Origin: Halomonas alkaliantarctica
GTDB taxonomy: Bacteria > Pseudomonadota > Gammaproteobacteria > Pseudomonadales > Halomonadaceae
NCBI RefSeq assembly: GCF_029854215.1
Contig: NZ_CP122961.1
Location: 682,001 to 746,000 of the forward strand
Direction of reading: 5' to 3'
Length of the DNA stretch: 64,000 nucleotides
In this document: positions 24,860 through 34,161 of the stretch, piece by piece
Position numbering within the stretch: the first letter of the stretch is position 1
Layout: the number at the start of each line of letters is the position of its first letter
The notes under the pieces: generated by a model
The model's input: the letters and a program-made list of their open reading frames with translations, nothing else
Database searches by the model: none
Told to the model about the DNA's origin: nothing
Position numbers and translations under genes: made by a program

Positions 24860-24965
24860 AAGAGTATCTCCTGGGTGCACAATAACCGTTAAAGGGCGCG
24901 TGACATGGCCCGCTTCCGCCATACAGTATCATTGAGTTTAAGCCACATTGCCTAGAGGTGAACTA

Positions 24966-25832
24966 TTGACGCAGGGCGTGGAAATTGCAAAAAGCGTTAC
25001 CCAGGCGGGCGAGGAGCTGGCAGCCTTTATTCAGCAGCATCCGAAACTGTGGGTGATTACCGGTGCGGGCGTCAGTACTGACAGCGGTATTCCTGACTAT
25101 CGTGATGCGGACGGTCAGTGGAAGCGGCCGCCGCCGGTGCAGCATGGCGACTTCATGAGCTCGCATCACGTTCGCCAGCGCTACTGGGCGAGGGCGTTGA
25201 TCGGTTTCAGCGCCATGCGCGAAGCTCAGGCCAGCGGCGCCCACCGTGCGTTAGCCACGCTTGAATCCCAGGGCTATATCCATCAGTTGGTGACCCAAAA
25301 CGTTGACCGCCTGCACCAGCGCGCCGGTTCACGCCGGGTGATCGACCTGCATGGTCGTGCGGATATGGTCAAATGCATGGTGTGCGACTATCAAATGATG
25401 CGCCACGCTATGCATGAAGAAATGGCGAGGATGAATCCTAGCTTTGCAGGCTTGCAGGCCGGTCACGCCCCGGATGGCGACGCCGATCTGGAAACCGACT
25501 TTAGCTCCTTTCGTATTTTCGACTGCCCGCGCTGTAGCGGCATCCTAAAGCCCGACGTGGTGTTTTACGGCGATGTGGTACCCGCCGAACGCAGGTTAGA
25601 AGCGCAGGTGGCGCTGGCTGAGGCGGATGCGGTGCTGGCCGTGGGCACCTCATTAATGGTGTTTTCCGGCTACCGTTTTTGCCGCGCCGCCCATGAGCGG
25701 GGCATGCCGCTAGCGTCGCTCTCGCTCGGCGTGACTCGTGCGGATGCGCTATTGACCCACCAGTGGCGGGCGGGGTTGACGCCAGTGCTTGAGCAGGCGG
25801 TGCGCTGTTTAAAGGGTGCAGAGCGCAGTTGA
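24966..25832 (+). CDS. Sirtuin (SIR2-family NAD-dependent protein deacylase)
   Basis: The 288-residue protein shows the sirtuin signatures in order: GAGVSTDSGIPDYRDADG (NAD binding), TQNVDRLHQRAG, the catalytic His in IDLHGRADMVKC, a zinc site formed by CMVC and CPRC, and VGTSLMVFSGY. It removes acyl groups from lysines using NAD. The start is TTG 24966 with AGAGGTG just upstream; a TTG 18 nt earlier is possible. The intergenic space to the divergent hydroxylase is short and probably holds both promoters. The substrate specificity (deacetylase or desuccinylase) is unclear. Confidence 0.9.
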   Translation: MTQGVEIAKSVTQAGEELAAFIQQHPKLWVITGAGVSTDSGIPDYRDADGQWKRPPPVQHGDFMSSHHVRQRYWARALIGFSAMREAQASGAHRALATLESQGYIHQLVTQNVDRLHQRAGSRRVIDLHGRADMVKCMVCDYQMMRHAMHEEMARMNPSFAGLQAGHAPDGDADLETDFSSFRIFDCPRCSGILKPDVVFYGDVVPAERRLEAQVALAEADAVLAVGTSLMVFSGYRFCRAAHERGMPLASLSLGVTRADALLTHQWRAGLTPVLEQAVRCLKGAERS

Positions 25833-25883
25833 TAACCCTTTTTTATTCAATGTCTTGTAGCAAGAGAAGCCATAATAAACGGG

Positions 25884-26780
25884 TTAAGCGACTGACTGCG
25901 TTCGCGCTTTGATGTTTTTTATATCGCGTCCTGGGGGCAATCCAAACAGGCGGCTATACTCGCGCGTGAACTGCGAGACACTCTCGTAACCAACTGCATA
26001 AGCCGCGTGGCTGATTATCTCTCCCTTCGACAACATCATCCTACGAGCCTCGATCAAACGGAGCTGCTTTTGAAATTGGAGAGGCGTCAGGGAAGTGATG
26101 GATCTGAAATGCTCATGAAACGAAGATAGGCTCATACCTGCGGTTTCTGCCAGTTGCTCTATGCGGAGCGGCTCAGCAAAATGTTGACGGATGAATGACA
26201 CCGCGCGTGCAATGCGATTGGCGTGGCTGCCAACAACACCAAGGCGTCGAATTGCAGTGCCTTGGCGTCCTGTCATCAGCCAAAAATGCAGCTCTCGAAT
26301 CAACTGATTCTGGAGTATAGCCAATGATCCTGGGCGCTCAATAAGACGCATTAGGCGCAATGCAGCGTCAGAAACGTCTCTCTCTGTTGTATCAACACGG
26401 ACGGGCCTATCGGTGTCTAGCGAGCTGGCATCTATCTCAACGGCAAGATCCTCAATGACGGCGGGATCAAGTTCAAGTACGAGCGAGAGGTAGGGGGCTT
26501 TGATACTAGCCCGCGTGATCTGACTAACGGTGGGGACATCAGCGGTAATCACGAGGGACTCGCCTGCGCCAAGGTCATAAGTGCGGTTTCCCATGATGAC
26601 TCGTTTGCTGCCTTGAAGCACCATGGCCACCAACGGTTTGTCTATATTGAAGTGCAATGCAGTAGGCCTAGTCTGACGAATAATCGTCAAACCAGGGATA
26701 GGTGTTTGAGTAACGCTGGTCGTCGAACCAACGCGTGCCTCGGCATAGCGGTGCACTGTCTCAAGTAGGTTTTCATTCAT
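25884..26780 (-). CDS. AraC-family regulator
   Basis: The 298-residue regulator has an AraC N-terminal cupin-like sensor (residues ~1-170, containing QGSKRVIMGNRTYDLGAGES) and a C-terminal pair of helix-turn-helix units (~195-290; LRIEQLAETAGMSLSSFHEH and HAAYAVGYESVSQFTREYSR). It is divergent from an SDR gene starting 143 bp away and probably regulates it, the usual arrangement for AraC/SDR pairs responding to aldehydes or similar stress. The inducer is unknown. Confidence 0.9.
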   Translation of the reverse strand: MNENLLETVHRYAEARVGSTTSVTQTPIPGLTIIRQTRPTALHFNIDKPLVAMVLQGSKRVIMGNRTYDLGAGESLVITADVPTVSQITRASIKAPYLSLVLELDPAVIEDLAVEIDASSLDTDRPVRVDTTERDVSDAALRLMRLIERPGSLAILQNQLIRELHFWLMTGRQGTAIRRLGVVGSHANRIARAVSFIRQHFAEPLRIEQLAETAGMSLSSFHEHFRSITSLTPLQFQKQLRLIEARRMMLSKGEIISHAAYAVGYESVSQFTREYSRLFGLPPGRDIKNIKARTQSVA

Positions 26781-26923
26781 GAATTAAACATTAAGCGATA
26801 CCCTTTCTTCTCGCAATATTATTGGAGGAATAGGCAAAAGGTGCCGAGTATCCAGCAACAAGGATAGGAGCGTGTCGGCGATAGTACTGATGGGCACAAT
26901 GCTCACCAGCACAGGAGCTTTTC

Positions 26924-27679
26924 ATGACGACTATTTCAATTATTACCGGTGGTAGCCGCGGACTTGGCCGTAATACTGCTATCAATATTGCCCGCCATGG
27001 CGGCGATGTCATCTTCACCTATCGCAGTGGCGTTGAGGGCGCAAACGCCGTGGTAGCTGAAATTGAGAGCATGGGGCGTAAAGCCGTTGCGCTGCCCCTC
27101 GACGTTAGCGAGATTGATGCCATACCCGCTTTCGTCGAAAGTGTTCGTTCGGCGTTGAAGTCCAAATGGGGGCGAGACAGCTTTGACCATCTTGTTAATA
27201 ACGCGGGGCATGGTGAAATGGTGCCTTTTGCCGAGACGACAGAAGCTCAATTCGACCTGCTATTCAATGTTCATGTCAAAGGCGTGTTCTTCCTGACTCA
27301 AGCGCTTCTTCCATTGCTTACCGATGGCGGGCGCATTGTGAATTTTTCTTCCGGTCTAACTCGTGCCGCCTTCCCGGGGTTCTCAGCTTATTCTGCAGCA
27401 AAGGGTGCCATCGAAGTACTCAGTGTTTATTTGGCCAAAGAGTTGGGTAGCCGCGGCATTACTGTAAACACGATTGCCCCAGGTGCGATTGAGACTGACT
27501 TTTTGGGTGGTGCGGTACGTGATACGCCAGACTATAACGACGCGTTCGCTAGCATGACGGCCCTTGGCCGTGTCGGCGTGCCCGACGATATTGGTCCGGT
27601 AGTCGCCAGTCTGCTTGGGGCTGAAAATCGCTGGGTTAATGCGCAGCGGATTGAAGTGTCCGGTGGTCAAAATATCTGA
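26924..27679 (+). CDS. SDR-family oxidoreductase
   Basis: The 251-residue short-chain dehydrogenase has the NAD(P) motif TGGSRGLGRN (TGxxxGxG), NNAGHGE, and catalytic S-Y-K (SSGLTRAAFPGFSAYSAAKG). It reduces or oxidises a carbonyl/alcohol with NAD(P). The basic/polar residues after the second strand (YRSGVEG) favour NADP. The promoter region is shared with the divergent AraC gene. Substrate unknown. Confidence 0.9.
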   Translation: MTTISIITGGSRGLGRNTAINIARHGGDVIFTYRSGVEGANAVVAEIESMGRKAVALPLDVSEIDAIPAFVESVRSALKSKWGRDSFDHLVNNAGHGEMVPFAETTEAQFDLLFNVHVKGVFFLTQALLPLLTDGGRIVNFSSGLTRAAFPGFSAYSAAKGAIEVLSVYLAKELGSRGITVNTIAPGAIETDFLGGAVRDTPDYNDAFASMTALGRVGVPDDIGPVVASLLGAENRWVNAQRIEVSGGQNI

Positions 27680-27852
27680 TTAAAGATACATTTCTAAAGC
27701 TAGGACAATAGCTTCGCCAGAGGCCTCTGCACCCCCGTGCTGGGGCCTCGCTTCATTGAAGAGGGACGTAACTATAGCACTGGTTGTAACAGCGATTGAC
27801 AGTTTGCCGCCACTTTCTATGGTGTGGCTTCTGTGGGTTACCTGCAAAGGCG

Positions 27853-28476
27853 CTAGCGCGCTTTCGATACCCACGAATTGTCTTCCAGCCAGAGCCTCCA
27901 GGGCGCATCGCGGTGCTCGGGCTGGGCGTAATCAATACCCACACGTGGGCCGCTAACTATCGAGGCGTCATGCGTAGCGGCGCTAATCCACAGCTTGTCT
28001 GCCTGGGTCATATCATGGCCATAAAGTGCTTTATCGACCATCAACGCACGTGTGAGCTTGCCGGGGCCATTGCAGAGCTGTTTACCTACGGCTTGGCGGG
28101 TGGCGCGCATGGCGGCTTCGTTAAAGGTGGGCTCTACCGCACGAATCAGCACCGCGCAGGGCGAGCCTTCCGGCTCGGTTACCACGTTCAGTAACCAGTG
28201 CATGCCGTAAACGAGGTAGACATAGGCGTGGCCCGCAGGGCCGAACATCGCCTCAGTGCGCGGCGAGCGGCGTCGGTGGGCATGGCAGGCGGTGTCTTCA
28301 GCACCGCAGTAGGCTTCGGTTTCGACGATTCTTGCCGCCATCTGCTTGCCGTTATGTTCGCGCACCAGCCAGCAGCCGAGCATGTCTTTCGCCACTTCAA
28401 GCGTGTCGCGATTATAGAAATCACGGGGGAGGGGCGTCAGCTGGCTGTTTTTAACATTTGGCATGTTTGGCAACAT
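27853..28476 (-). CDS. 3-methyladenine DNA glycosylase (AAG/MPG type)
   Basis: The 207-residue AAG-family protein excises alkylated purines. Family motifs are clear: FYNRDTLEVAKDMLGCWLV, the catalytic glutamate in RIVETEAYCGAEDTACHAHR, MFGPAGHAYVYLVYGMHWLLN, and GPGKLTRAL. The start is one of two close ATGs (28476 or 28464), neither with a strong ribosome site; the longer one is given. It is divergent from selO. A GC-rich inverted repeat at 27720-27750 past its 3' end could be its terminator. Confidence 0.92.
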   Translation of the reverse strand: MLPNMPNVKNSQLTPLPRDFYNRDTLEVAKDMLGCWLVREHNGKQMAARIVETEAYCGAEDTACHAHRRRSPRTEAMFGPAGHAYVYLVYGMHWLLNVVTEPEGSPCAVLIRAVEPTFNEAAMRATRQAVGKQLCNGPGKLTRALMVDKALYGHDMTQADKLWISAATHDASIVSGPRVGIDYAQPEHRDAPWRLWLEDNSWVSKAR

Positions 28477-28546
28477 CGTCTCGGCGTTTAGTTGAGTAGA
28501 ATGCTAGGGTATTAGATAGACATTGCCACATAAAGCGGAGCTTATC

Positions 28547-30010
28547 GTGCTGCCATTCGAACATCTCTATTCCACCTTACCTGAACCCCTCTGGGTCGCC
28601 ACCCAAGCGACGCCGGTGGCCAGCCCGGCGCTGATCGCGTTCAATGCGCCGCTTGCCCATGAGCTGGGCGCCCAAGAGATTCCTGATCCTGCCACGCTTG
28701 CTGAGTGGTTTAGCGGCAACCAGCCCATGCCGGATGCCAAGCCGGGCGCATTAGGTTACGCAGGCCACCAGTTCGGCAACTTCGTGCCGCAACTGGGCGA
28801 TGGTCGTGCGCTGCTGCTGGGGGAAGTGATCGACCAGAATGGCGTTCGCCGCGATGTGCAGTTAAAAGGCAGCGGACGCACGCCGTTTTCCCGTGGTGGC
28901 GATGGTCGTTCGCCGCTAGGGCCGGTGCTGCGCGAATATCTGGTCAGTGAGTTTATGGCGGCGATGGGCATCCCCACCACCCGAGCCCTTGCGGCCGTCA
29001 CCAGCGGTGAGCGGGTGGTGCGGCAAATGGCCGAGCCCGGCGCCGTCTTTACCCGCGTGGCGAGCAGCCATATTCGTGTGGGCACCTTCCAATTTGCCGC
29101 CGCGAAACGGGATGAAGCATTGTTAAAAGCGCTGGCGGATCATGTCATCGAGCGTCACTACCCGGAAGCCGCCAATGCGGAAGACCCCTATCTGGCGCTG
29201 CTGGAATCAGTGGTGGCCCGCCAAGCGGTGCTGATCGCCCGTTGGATGAGCATCGGCTTTATCCATGGCGTGATGAATACCGATAATTGCAGCATTGCCG
29301 GTGAAACCATCGATTACGGCCCCTGTGCCTTTATGGAGCAGTTTGATCCGCAGAAGGTGTTTAGCTCCATCGATCAAGGCCGCCGCTATGCGTTTGCCAA
29401 TCAACCGGCGATTGCCCAGTGGAACCTGGCCCGCTTTGCCGAAACGCTGCTGCCGCTGATGCGCGAAGAGGGCGACGCCTTGGTGGAGCAGGCCACCGAG
29501 ATCATTCGCCGCTTTAATCCATTGTTTGATGCCGAGCAGCGCCGTTTGCATGCCGATAAACTGGGCCTTCCTCCAGAAAGCGACCAGGCAGCACTGCTTA
29601 TGGAAGGGTTGGAAAGCCAGATGCACCAGGGCCGGATGGATATGACCGCTACCTTTGATGCACTCACCCAATACGCTGCCTCAATGAGTGATGAGCACCG
29701 CGAGGGGCTGTTGGCGCTAACGACCCAACCCAATGAGCTAACGGCGTGGCTGGGCACTTGGCAGGCCGCGCAGGTGGCGAATCAAGATAACCAACGCTTT
29801 GCCGCCATGCGAAGCGCCAACCCGGTGATTATTCCCCGCAACCACCGGGTTCAAGAGGTCATCGATGCCGCTTACGACGGTGACTTTGCGCCTTTTCATA
29901 TGCTGTTAGCGGTCGTCACCCAGCCATTCGATGACTCCGTAGAAGCGCGCCGTTTAGCGGCACCCGCCACCGATAGCGAACAGGTATTAAGAACGTTCTG
30001 CGGCACATAA
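28547..30010 (+). CDS. selO: SelO pseudokinase (protein AMPylase)
   Basis: The 487-residue SelO/YdiU-family protein transfers AMP from ATP to Ser/Thr/Tyr side chains of target proteins. Signatures: AGHQFGNFVPQLGDGRALLL, KGSGRTPFSRGGDGRSPLGP and the metal-binding HGVMNTDNCSIAGETIDYGP. A Cys sits three residues from the C-terminus (CGT), where eukaryotic homologues have selenocysteine; here it is TGC, an ordinary codon. The start is GTG 28547 with GGAG 7 nt upstream rather than an in-frame TTG 24 nt earlier. The dispersed 66-bp element follows its stop. Confidence 0.93.
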   Translation: MLPFEHLYSTLPEPLWVATQATPVASPALIAFNAPLAHELGAQEIPDPATLAEWFSGNQPMPDAKPGALGYAGHQFGNFVPQLGDGRALLLGEVIDQNGVRRDVQLKGSGRTPFSRGGDGRSPLGPVLREYLVSEFMAAMGIPTTRALAAVTSGERVVRQMAEPGAVFTRVASSHIRVGTFQFAAAKRDEALLKALADHVIERHYPEAANAEDPYLALLESVVARQAVLIARWMSIGFIHGVMNTDNCSIAGETIDYGPCAFMEQFDPQKVFSSIDQGRRYAFANQPAIAQWNLARFAETLLPLMREEGDALVEQATEIIRRFNPLFDAEQRRLHADKLGLPPESDQAALLMEGLESQMHQGRMDMTATFDALTQYAASMSDEHREGLLALTTQPNELTAWLGTWQAAQVANQDNQRFAAMRSANPVIIPRNHRVQEVIDAAYDGDFAPFHMLLAVVTQPFDDSVEARRLAAPATDSEQVLRTFCGT

Positions 30011-30047
30011 AGAGCTAATGCCATTGCGCTGAGGACGGAATCAATCC

Positions 30048-30113
30048 GTAGCGGGGGTCTTTCGCCATGGATGGCGAAAGTAGCGCCCAAGGAGGGGTTC
30101 ACAGCGCCCCCGC
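30048..30113. repeat. 66-bp dispersed palindromic element, copy 1
   Basis: Outer arms AGCGGGGG and CCCCCGC enclose an inner hairpin with arms CTTTCGCCAT and ATGGCGAAAG and a 2-nt loop, then AGCGCCCA...GGGGTTCACAGCG. Copy 2 is at 62037-62102. Differences between the copies are compensated in both stems, so the folded form is conserved. Confidence 0.75.
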
Positions 30114-30212
30114 GTAGGGTTGTTCCGGCTGGTTTAGAGTGTGATAGAGGTTATGAACCATCTCGTATCCCCTGTGATAAACTGTGATTTTTTACAGGTA
30201 GAAGGGTAGCCG

Positions 30213-31259
30213 GTGCGCAAAATCATTCACTGCGACTGTGACTGCTTTTATGCAGCAGTGGAAATGCGCGATAACCCCGCGCTGCGGGATATCCCGATTG
30301 CCATTGGCGGCAGTGTCGAGCAGCGTGGGGTCGTTGCCACCTGTAACTACCCCGCCCGCGAGTTTGGTATTCACTCGGCGATGCCCATGGGCCAGGCGCT
30401 CAAGCGCTGCCCCCATTTGACCGTGATTCGCGGCGATATGGCCAAATACAAAGTGGTCGCCCGGCAGGTCTTCGCCATTTATCGCGATGTGACTGAATTG
30501 ATCGAACCGCTCTCTTTGGATGAGGCGTTTCTGGATGTTTCGGAGGTCACCCAGCATCACGGTAGCGCCACGTTAATGGCGGAAGCGATCCGCGAAAGGG
30601 TGAGCCGTGAAGTGGGCATTACCGTTTCCGCTGGCGTGGCACCCAACAAGTTTCTGGCCAAAATTGCCAGCGACTGGAACAAACCCGACGGCCTTTGCGT
30701 GATTACGCCGGATAAAGTCGATAGCTTCGTACAGCAATTGCCGGTCAAGAAAATCCACGGCGTTGGCCCGCGCACGGCCGAAAAACTGGCGGGACTGGAT
30801 ATCCATACCTGCGCCGATCTGCGTACCCGCACGCTGACAGAACTGGTCGAACACTTTGGACGCTTTGGACGGCGGCTGCACGAGCTAAGCTGGGGGCGGG
30901 ACGAGCGCCCGGTAAAAACCCACCGGGAGCGCAAATCGGTCAGCACCGAACAGACCTACGCCCAGGATTTACCCAACCTCGACGCCTGCCGTCGTGAACT
31001 ACCCGCGCTGATCGAAGATTTAGAGCGCCGCTATGCACGGCTTGATCCACCCCTGGCGGTGCGCGGGCTGATAGTCAAAGTGAAGTTTAGCGACTTTACC
31101 CAAACCACCGTCGAACACGCCGACCCAGCGCCCAATCTTGCCCAGTTCGAAACCCTGCTTAACGTTGGCTGGGCCAGGGGCGAGCGGCCCGTGCGCCTGC
31201 TGGGCGTGGGGTATCGGCTGGCGGACAACAGCCAGGAGCATCAGCTGTCGCTGTTTTAA
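30213..31259 (+). CDS. dinB: DNA polymerase IV
   Basis: This Y-family translesion polymerase has 348 residues and full length. The palm acids are in DCDCFYAAVEM and SLDEAFLDVSE; the HhH region follows in KKIHGVGPRTAEKLAGLDI; the C-terminal little finger ends in EHQLSLF, which resembles a beta-clamp-binding peptide (QLSLF). The start is GTG 30213. It is likely under SOS control, but I did not find a clear LexA box in the short upstream space. Confidence 0.93.
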   Translation: MRKIIHCDCDCFYAAVEMRDNPALRDIPIAIGGSVEQRGVVATCNYPAREFGIHSAMPMGQALKRCPHLTVIRGDMAKYKVVARQVFAIYRDVTELIEPLSLDEAFLDVSEVTQHHGSATLMAEAIRERVSREVGITVSAGVAPNKFLAKIASDWNKPDGLCVITPDKVDSFVQQLPVKKIHGVGPRTAEKLAGLDIHTCADLRTRTLTELVEHFGRFGRRLHELSWGRDERPVKTHRERKSVSTEQTYAQDLPNLDACRRELPALIEDLERRYARLDPPLAVRGLIVKVKFSDFTQTTVEHADPAPNLAQFETLLNVGWARGERPVRLLGVGYRLADNSQEHQLSLF

Positions 31260-31387
31260 TTAGCCTGTTAATCCTTATGCTGATTGACGCTCATTCAGTA
31301 GCGCGTTAAAACAGATGTATGATAGGCGGCGTAAATGAACGTTTTCACATGAGCCGTCTTCCTGCCTTTTAACGCGCGAGACTTGCC

Positions 31388-32215
31388 ATGCCTGCTAATG
31401 CTGCCCAACGTCCCCGTCTAGTGTTTGCCCACGCCAATGGTTTTCCAGGGTTAAGCTATCGCAGCCTGCTCAACCCGCTGGCAGAGACGTTTGATCTGCA
31501 TCCTTTGGATCGCCTAGGCCACCACCCTGATTACCCCGTTAATCACAACTGGGGCAACTTGGTAGATGAGCTGCTGGGCTACCTGCCAGAGAGCGATACG
31601 CCGCTGCTGGGCGTGGGGCATTCGCTGGGTGGCACCTTGATGGCCATGGCCGCGGATAAACAGCCTGAGCGCTTCTGCGGAGTGATTATGCTCGACCCAC
31701 CACTAATGCTGGGAACGGACGCCTGGGCAATGAAAGCCGCCAAGCGGTTTGGGTTTGTGGATCGGGTTACACCTGCAGGTAAAACCTTGGGGCGGCGCAC
31801 TGTGTGGCCGAGCCGCGAGGCGATGGCTAACTCGCTGAGTCGCCGGGGCCTGTTTCGCCGCTTTACCCCAGAGGCGCTCAACGACTACATTGAAGCAGGG
31901 ACGCGCTTGTTAGACGACGGCAGTGCCGAACTGACCTTTGATCCGCGGATTGAGGTGGAAATTTTCCGCCATCTACCGGATCACCTTTCGCGCCTGCCGC
32001 AGCGGCTGGGCGTGCCGCTCGAACTGGTGGCCGGTAACGAGTCGCACCTGTTGACGGCGTCTCGTATCAAACGGTTGAGGCGCAAGGGGTTATCGGTGAG
32101 CGAGGTGCCCGGTACGCATATGTTCCCGATGGAGCACCCAGATGAGACGCGTGCCGCCATACTGGCTGCCTGGCGCCGTATCGCCAGCACCCGCCAGTCT
32201 TCTCATACAGCGTAA
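31388..32215 (+). CDS. Alpha/beta hydrolase
   Basis: The 275-residue cytoplasmic hydrolase begins with the oxyanion motif FAHANGFPGLSYRSLL, has the nucleophile elbow GVGHSLGGTLMAM (Ser ~80), and likely the catalytic His in GTHMFPMEHPDETRAAI. Its substrate is unknown. It ends 9 nt before the YkoF-like gene, so the two are probably co-transcribed. Confidence 0.87.
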   Translation: MPANAAQRPRLVFAHANGFPGLSYRSLLNPLAETFDLHPLDRLGHHPDYPVNHNWGNLVDELLGYLPESDTPLLGVGHSLGGTLMAMAADKQPERFCGVIMLDPPLMLGTDAWAMKAAKRFGFVDRVTPAGKTLGRRTVWPSREAMANSLSRRGLFRRFTPEALNDYIEAGTRLLDDGSAELTFDPRIEVEIFRHLPDHLSRLPQRLGVPLELVAGNESHLLTASRIKRLRRKGLSVSEVPGTHMFPMEHPDETRAAILAAWRRIASTRQSSHTA

Positions 32216-32224
32216 GGAGGCGTT

Positions 32225-32473
32225 ATGTATCTTTCCGTACAACTTAGCTATTACCCGCTCGCCGATGATTTTAAGCCGGTGGTCAAAGAGGTGGTGAAAC
32301 GCCTGGAAGCGACAGGATTAGAAGTGCACCCGAATCGCATGAGCACTCAGGTATTTGGCGAGTTCGATGAGGTAATGGCAGCGTTAAGCGAGGTGATGAG
32401 GTGGTCGTTTGAGACCCATGGCAAAGCGGTCTTCACGGCTAACTTCCTCGAAGGCGATCGTCGACCACGCTAA
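32225..32473 (+). CDS. YkoF/MTH1187-like small thiamine-binding-fold protein
   Basis: The 82-residue protein starts MYLSVQLSYYPLADDFKPVV and contains the pattern RLEATGLEVHPNRMSTQVFG followed by a helix-strand unit, as in the YkoF/thiamine-binding superfamily (ferredoxin-like fold dimers that bind thiamine or its breakdown products). A GGAGG-like site precedes the ATG in the short gap after the hydrolase. Role inferred only from the fold. Confidence 0.75.
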   Translation: MYLSVQLSYYPLADDFKPVVKEVVKRLEATGLEVHPNRMSTQVFGEFDEVMAALSEVMRWSFETHGKAVFTANFLEGDRRPR

Positions 32474-32489
32474 TCACGCAGCATAGGCA

Positions 32490-32510
32490 ACGCCGCCCAC
32501 TGGGCGGCGT
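32490..32510 (+). terminator. Hairpin after YkoF-like gene
   Basis: ACGCCGCCCA and TGGGCGGCGT form a tight GC-rich stem 17 nt after the stop. The tail GTCGTTGTCT is only moderately T-rich. Confidence 0.6.
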
Positions 32511-32607
32511 GTCGTTGTCTGGTCCGTTCGCGTCGCTATGGGACATAAATGGTTCCCAAATGGCTGTAGTTTAATCCCTATGCCAATCAAAAATAGGGGT
32601 TAAGAGA

Positions 32608-33627
32608 ATGTTCCATCCTACTGATTTAAATAACAAACTTCCTCGTGTGGGTAAAACACTTTCGATGGCGCTGGGGGCGTTGCTCGTCAGTGGCTATGCG
32701 CATTCCCAGTCGGTCAGTATGGACTTCTCCAATGAGTATAATGCGTCCTCCATTCACGCTCAGGGCGATGCCTATTTTATTGATAAGCTTGCCGAATTAA
32801 CTGATGGCGATATTGATATCACGCTGCATACGGGTGGCTCGCTCGGCTTTAATTCCGGTGATCATTTTTATGGCGTGGCCGATGGCGCCGTCGAGATAGC
32901 CGATACCCTCTCTGGCACCATGAGCGGCATCGATTCGCTGTTTCTACTCTCTTCGCTCCCATTTGTTGTCGACGACGTTGCTGATGCGCGGCGACTTTAT
33001 GACATAGCGAAACCCTATTATGAAGCGGTGTTCGCCGATAATAACCAGGTGCTGCTGTATGCCTCGCCCTGGCCGCCGAGCGGTATCTGGTCTGAAGACG
33101 AGGTCGCGAGTCAGGACGATCTTGAGAACCTGAAGATTCGCACCTTTGACCGTAACGGTACCGAGACATTTAGAAATGTAGGTGCCTCGCCGGTCGGCCT
33201 GTCCTGGGCCGATGTGGTACCCCAACTGGCCACCGGCGGTATCGAGGCGGTGTTAACGTCCGCCGAAGCGGGGGCCAATGCCAGTTTTTGGGAACATCAG
33301 AATTACTTTGCCGGGGTTCAGTACGCCATTCCCCTTAACATGGTGCACATGAATCGCGATGCATTCGAATCGCTTACCGACGCTCAACAGGATGCGGTCA
33401 TGGAAGTGGCCAGCCTGACTGACCAACACAACTGGGAAGCGGTTGAAACGCGTACCGAAGAAAACTACCGGACGCTGGGTGAGCACGACGTCGCGATCAG
33501 TGATCCCGTCTCGGACGAGTTGCTAACGCCTCTCAAGGAAGCCGCCAGTGGCGTGGTCGAGAGCTGGCTGGAGAATACCGGTGATGACGGCGAGTCTATC
33601 CTGAGCGAGTTCCGAGGCGCTGAATGA
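32608..33627 (+). CDS. TRAP transporter solute-binding protein (DctP family)
   Basis: The 339-residue periplasmic receptor of a tripartite ATP-independent transporter has a signal peptide ending ALLVSGYAHSQ (about residue 33). The conserved TRAP-receptor pattern follows: a substrate-site arginine region in LKIRTFDRNGTETFRNVGA and the ATGGIEAVLTSAE loop. It overlaps the small permease gene by 4 nt. The ligand is probably a carboxylate, but identity cannot be read. Confidence 0.9.
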   Translation: MFHPTDLNNKLPRVGKTLSMALGALLVSGYAHSQSVSMDFSNEYNASSIHAQGDAYFIDKLAELTDGDIDITLHTGGSLGFNSGDHFYGVADGAVEIADTLSGTMSGIDSLFLLSSLPFVVDDVADARRLYDIAKPYYEAVFADNNQVLLYASPWPPSGIWSEDEVASQDDLENLKIRTFDRNGTETFRNVGASPVGLSWADVVPQLATGGIEAVLTSAEAGANASFWEHQNYFAGVQYAIPLNMVHMNRDAFESLTDAQQDAVMEVASLTDQHNWEAVETRTEENYRTLGEHDVAISDPVSDELLTPLKEAASGVVESWLENTGDDGESILSEFRGAE

Positions 33628-34136
33628 GGGCGCTCAATATCATCGAGCGTATCTCTCAACTGCTCAATCGGGTCGGTGCTGTCATTGCCGTGTTGCTCAT
33701 TATTTATATGCTCGGCCATATCCTGTTAGAGATAACACTGAGGCTGTTTGGCTACTCGACGTTTATCCTCGATGAGTATATCGGCTATGCCGTGGCCACG
33801 ATGTCATTTTTAGGCCTGCCTTATGTGCTCGAGAAGGGCGGGCTGATCCGTGTCTCGCTTCTTCTGGAACGCTTTCCTGAAACCATGCGCTGGCCGCTGG
33901 AGCTATTCAGCAGCCTGGTAACGGCGGGCTGCTTTGTGTGGCTCTCGACCTTCTGGTTTCAGAACGTTCTGCGTAGCTACAGCCGCGGTACTGTCAGTGA
34001 AACCATGGCAGAGACGCCTATTTGGCTGCCGGAGAGCGCCATCCTCGCGGGCATGTGGTTAATTTCCATCACGCTGTTAGTCAGAGCCCTAAAAATAATG
34101 GTTCTGCGTTCAGGCTACTCGTCTAGCGTCAATTGA
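33624..34136 (+). CDS. TRAP transporter small permease (DctQ family)
   Basis: The 170-residue protein has four membrane segments (about 17-39, 50-70, 90-112, 132-153) and the DctQ pattern LDEYIGYAVATMSFLGLPYVLEKGG. It pairs with DctM to form the membrane unit. The start overlaps the receptor stop; the stop lies 25 nt before dctM. Confidence 0.9.
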   Translation: MRALNIIERISQLLNRVGAVIAVLLIIYMLGHILLEITLRLFGYSTFILDEYIGYAVATMSFLGLPYVLEKGGLIRVSLLLERFPETMRWPLELFSSLVTAGCFVWLSTFWFQNVLRSYSRGTVSETMAETPIWLPESAILAGMWLISITLLVRALKIMVLRSGYSSSVN

Positions 34137-34161
34137 AGCAGCGACTAATAGGAAAGGCGTT

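Noticed and set aside
30001..30010. Selenocysteine in SelO
   Set aside because: The position uses TGC (Cys); TGA is not involved.
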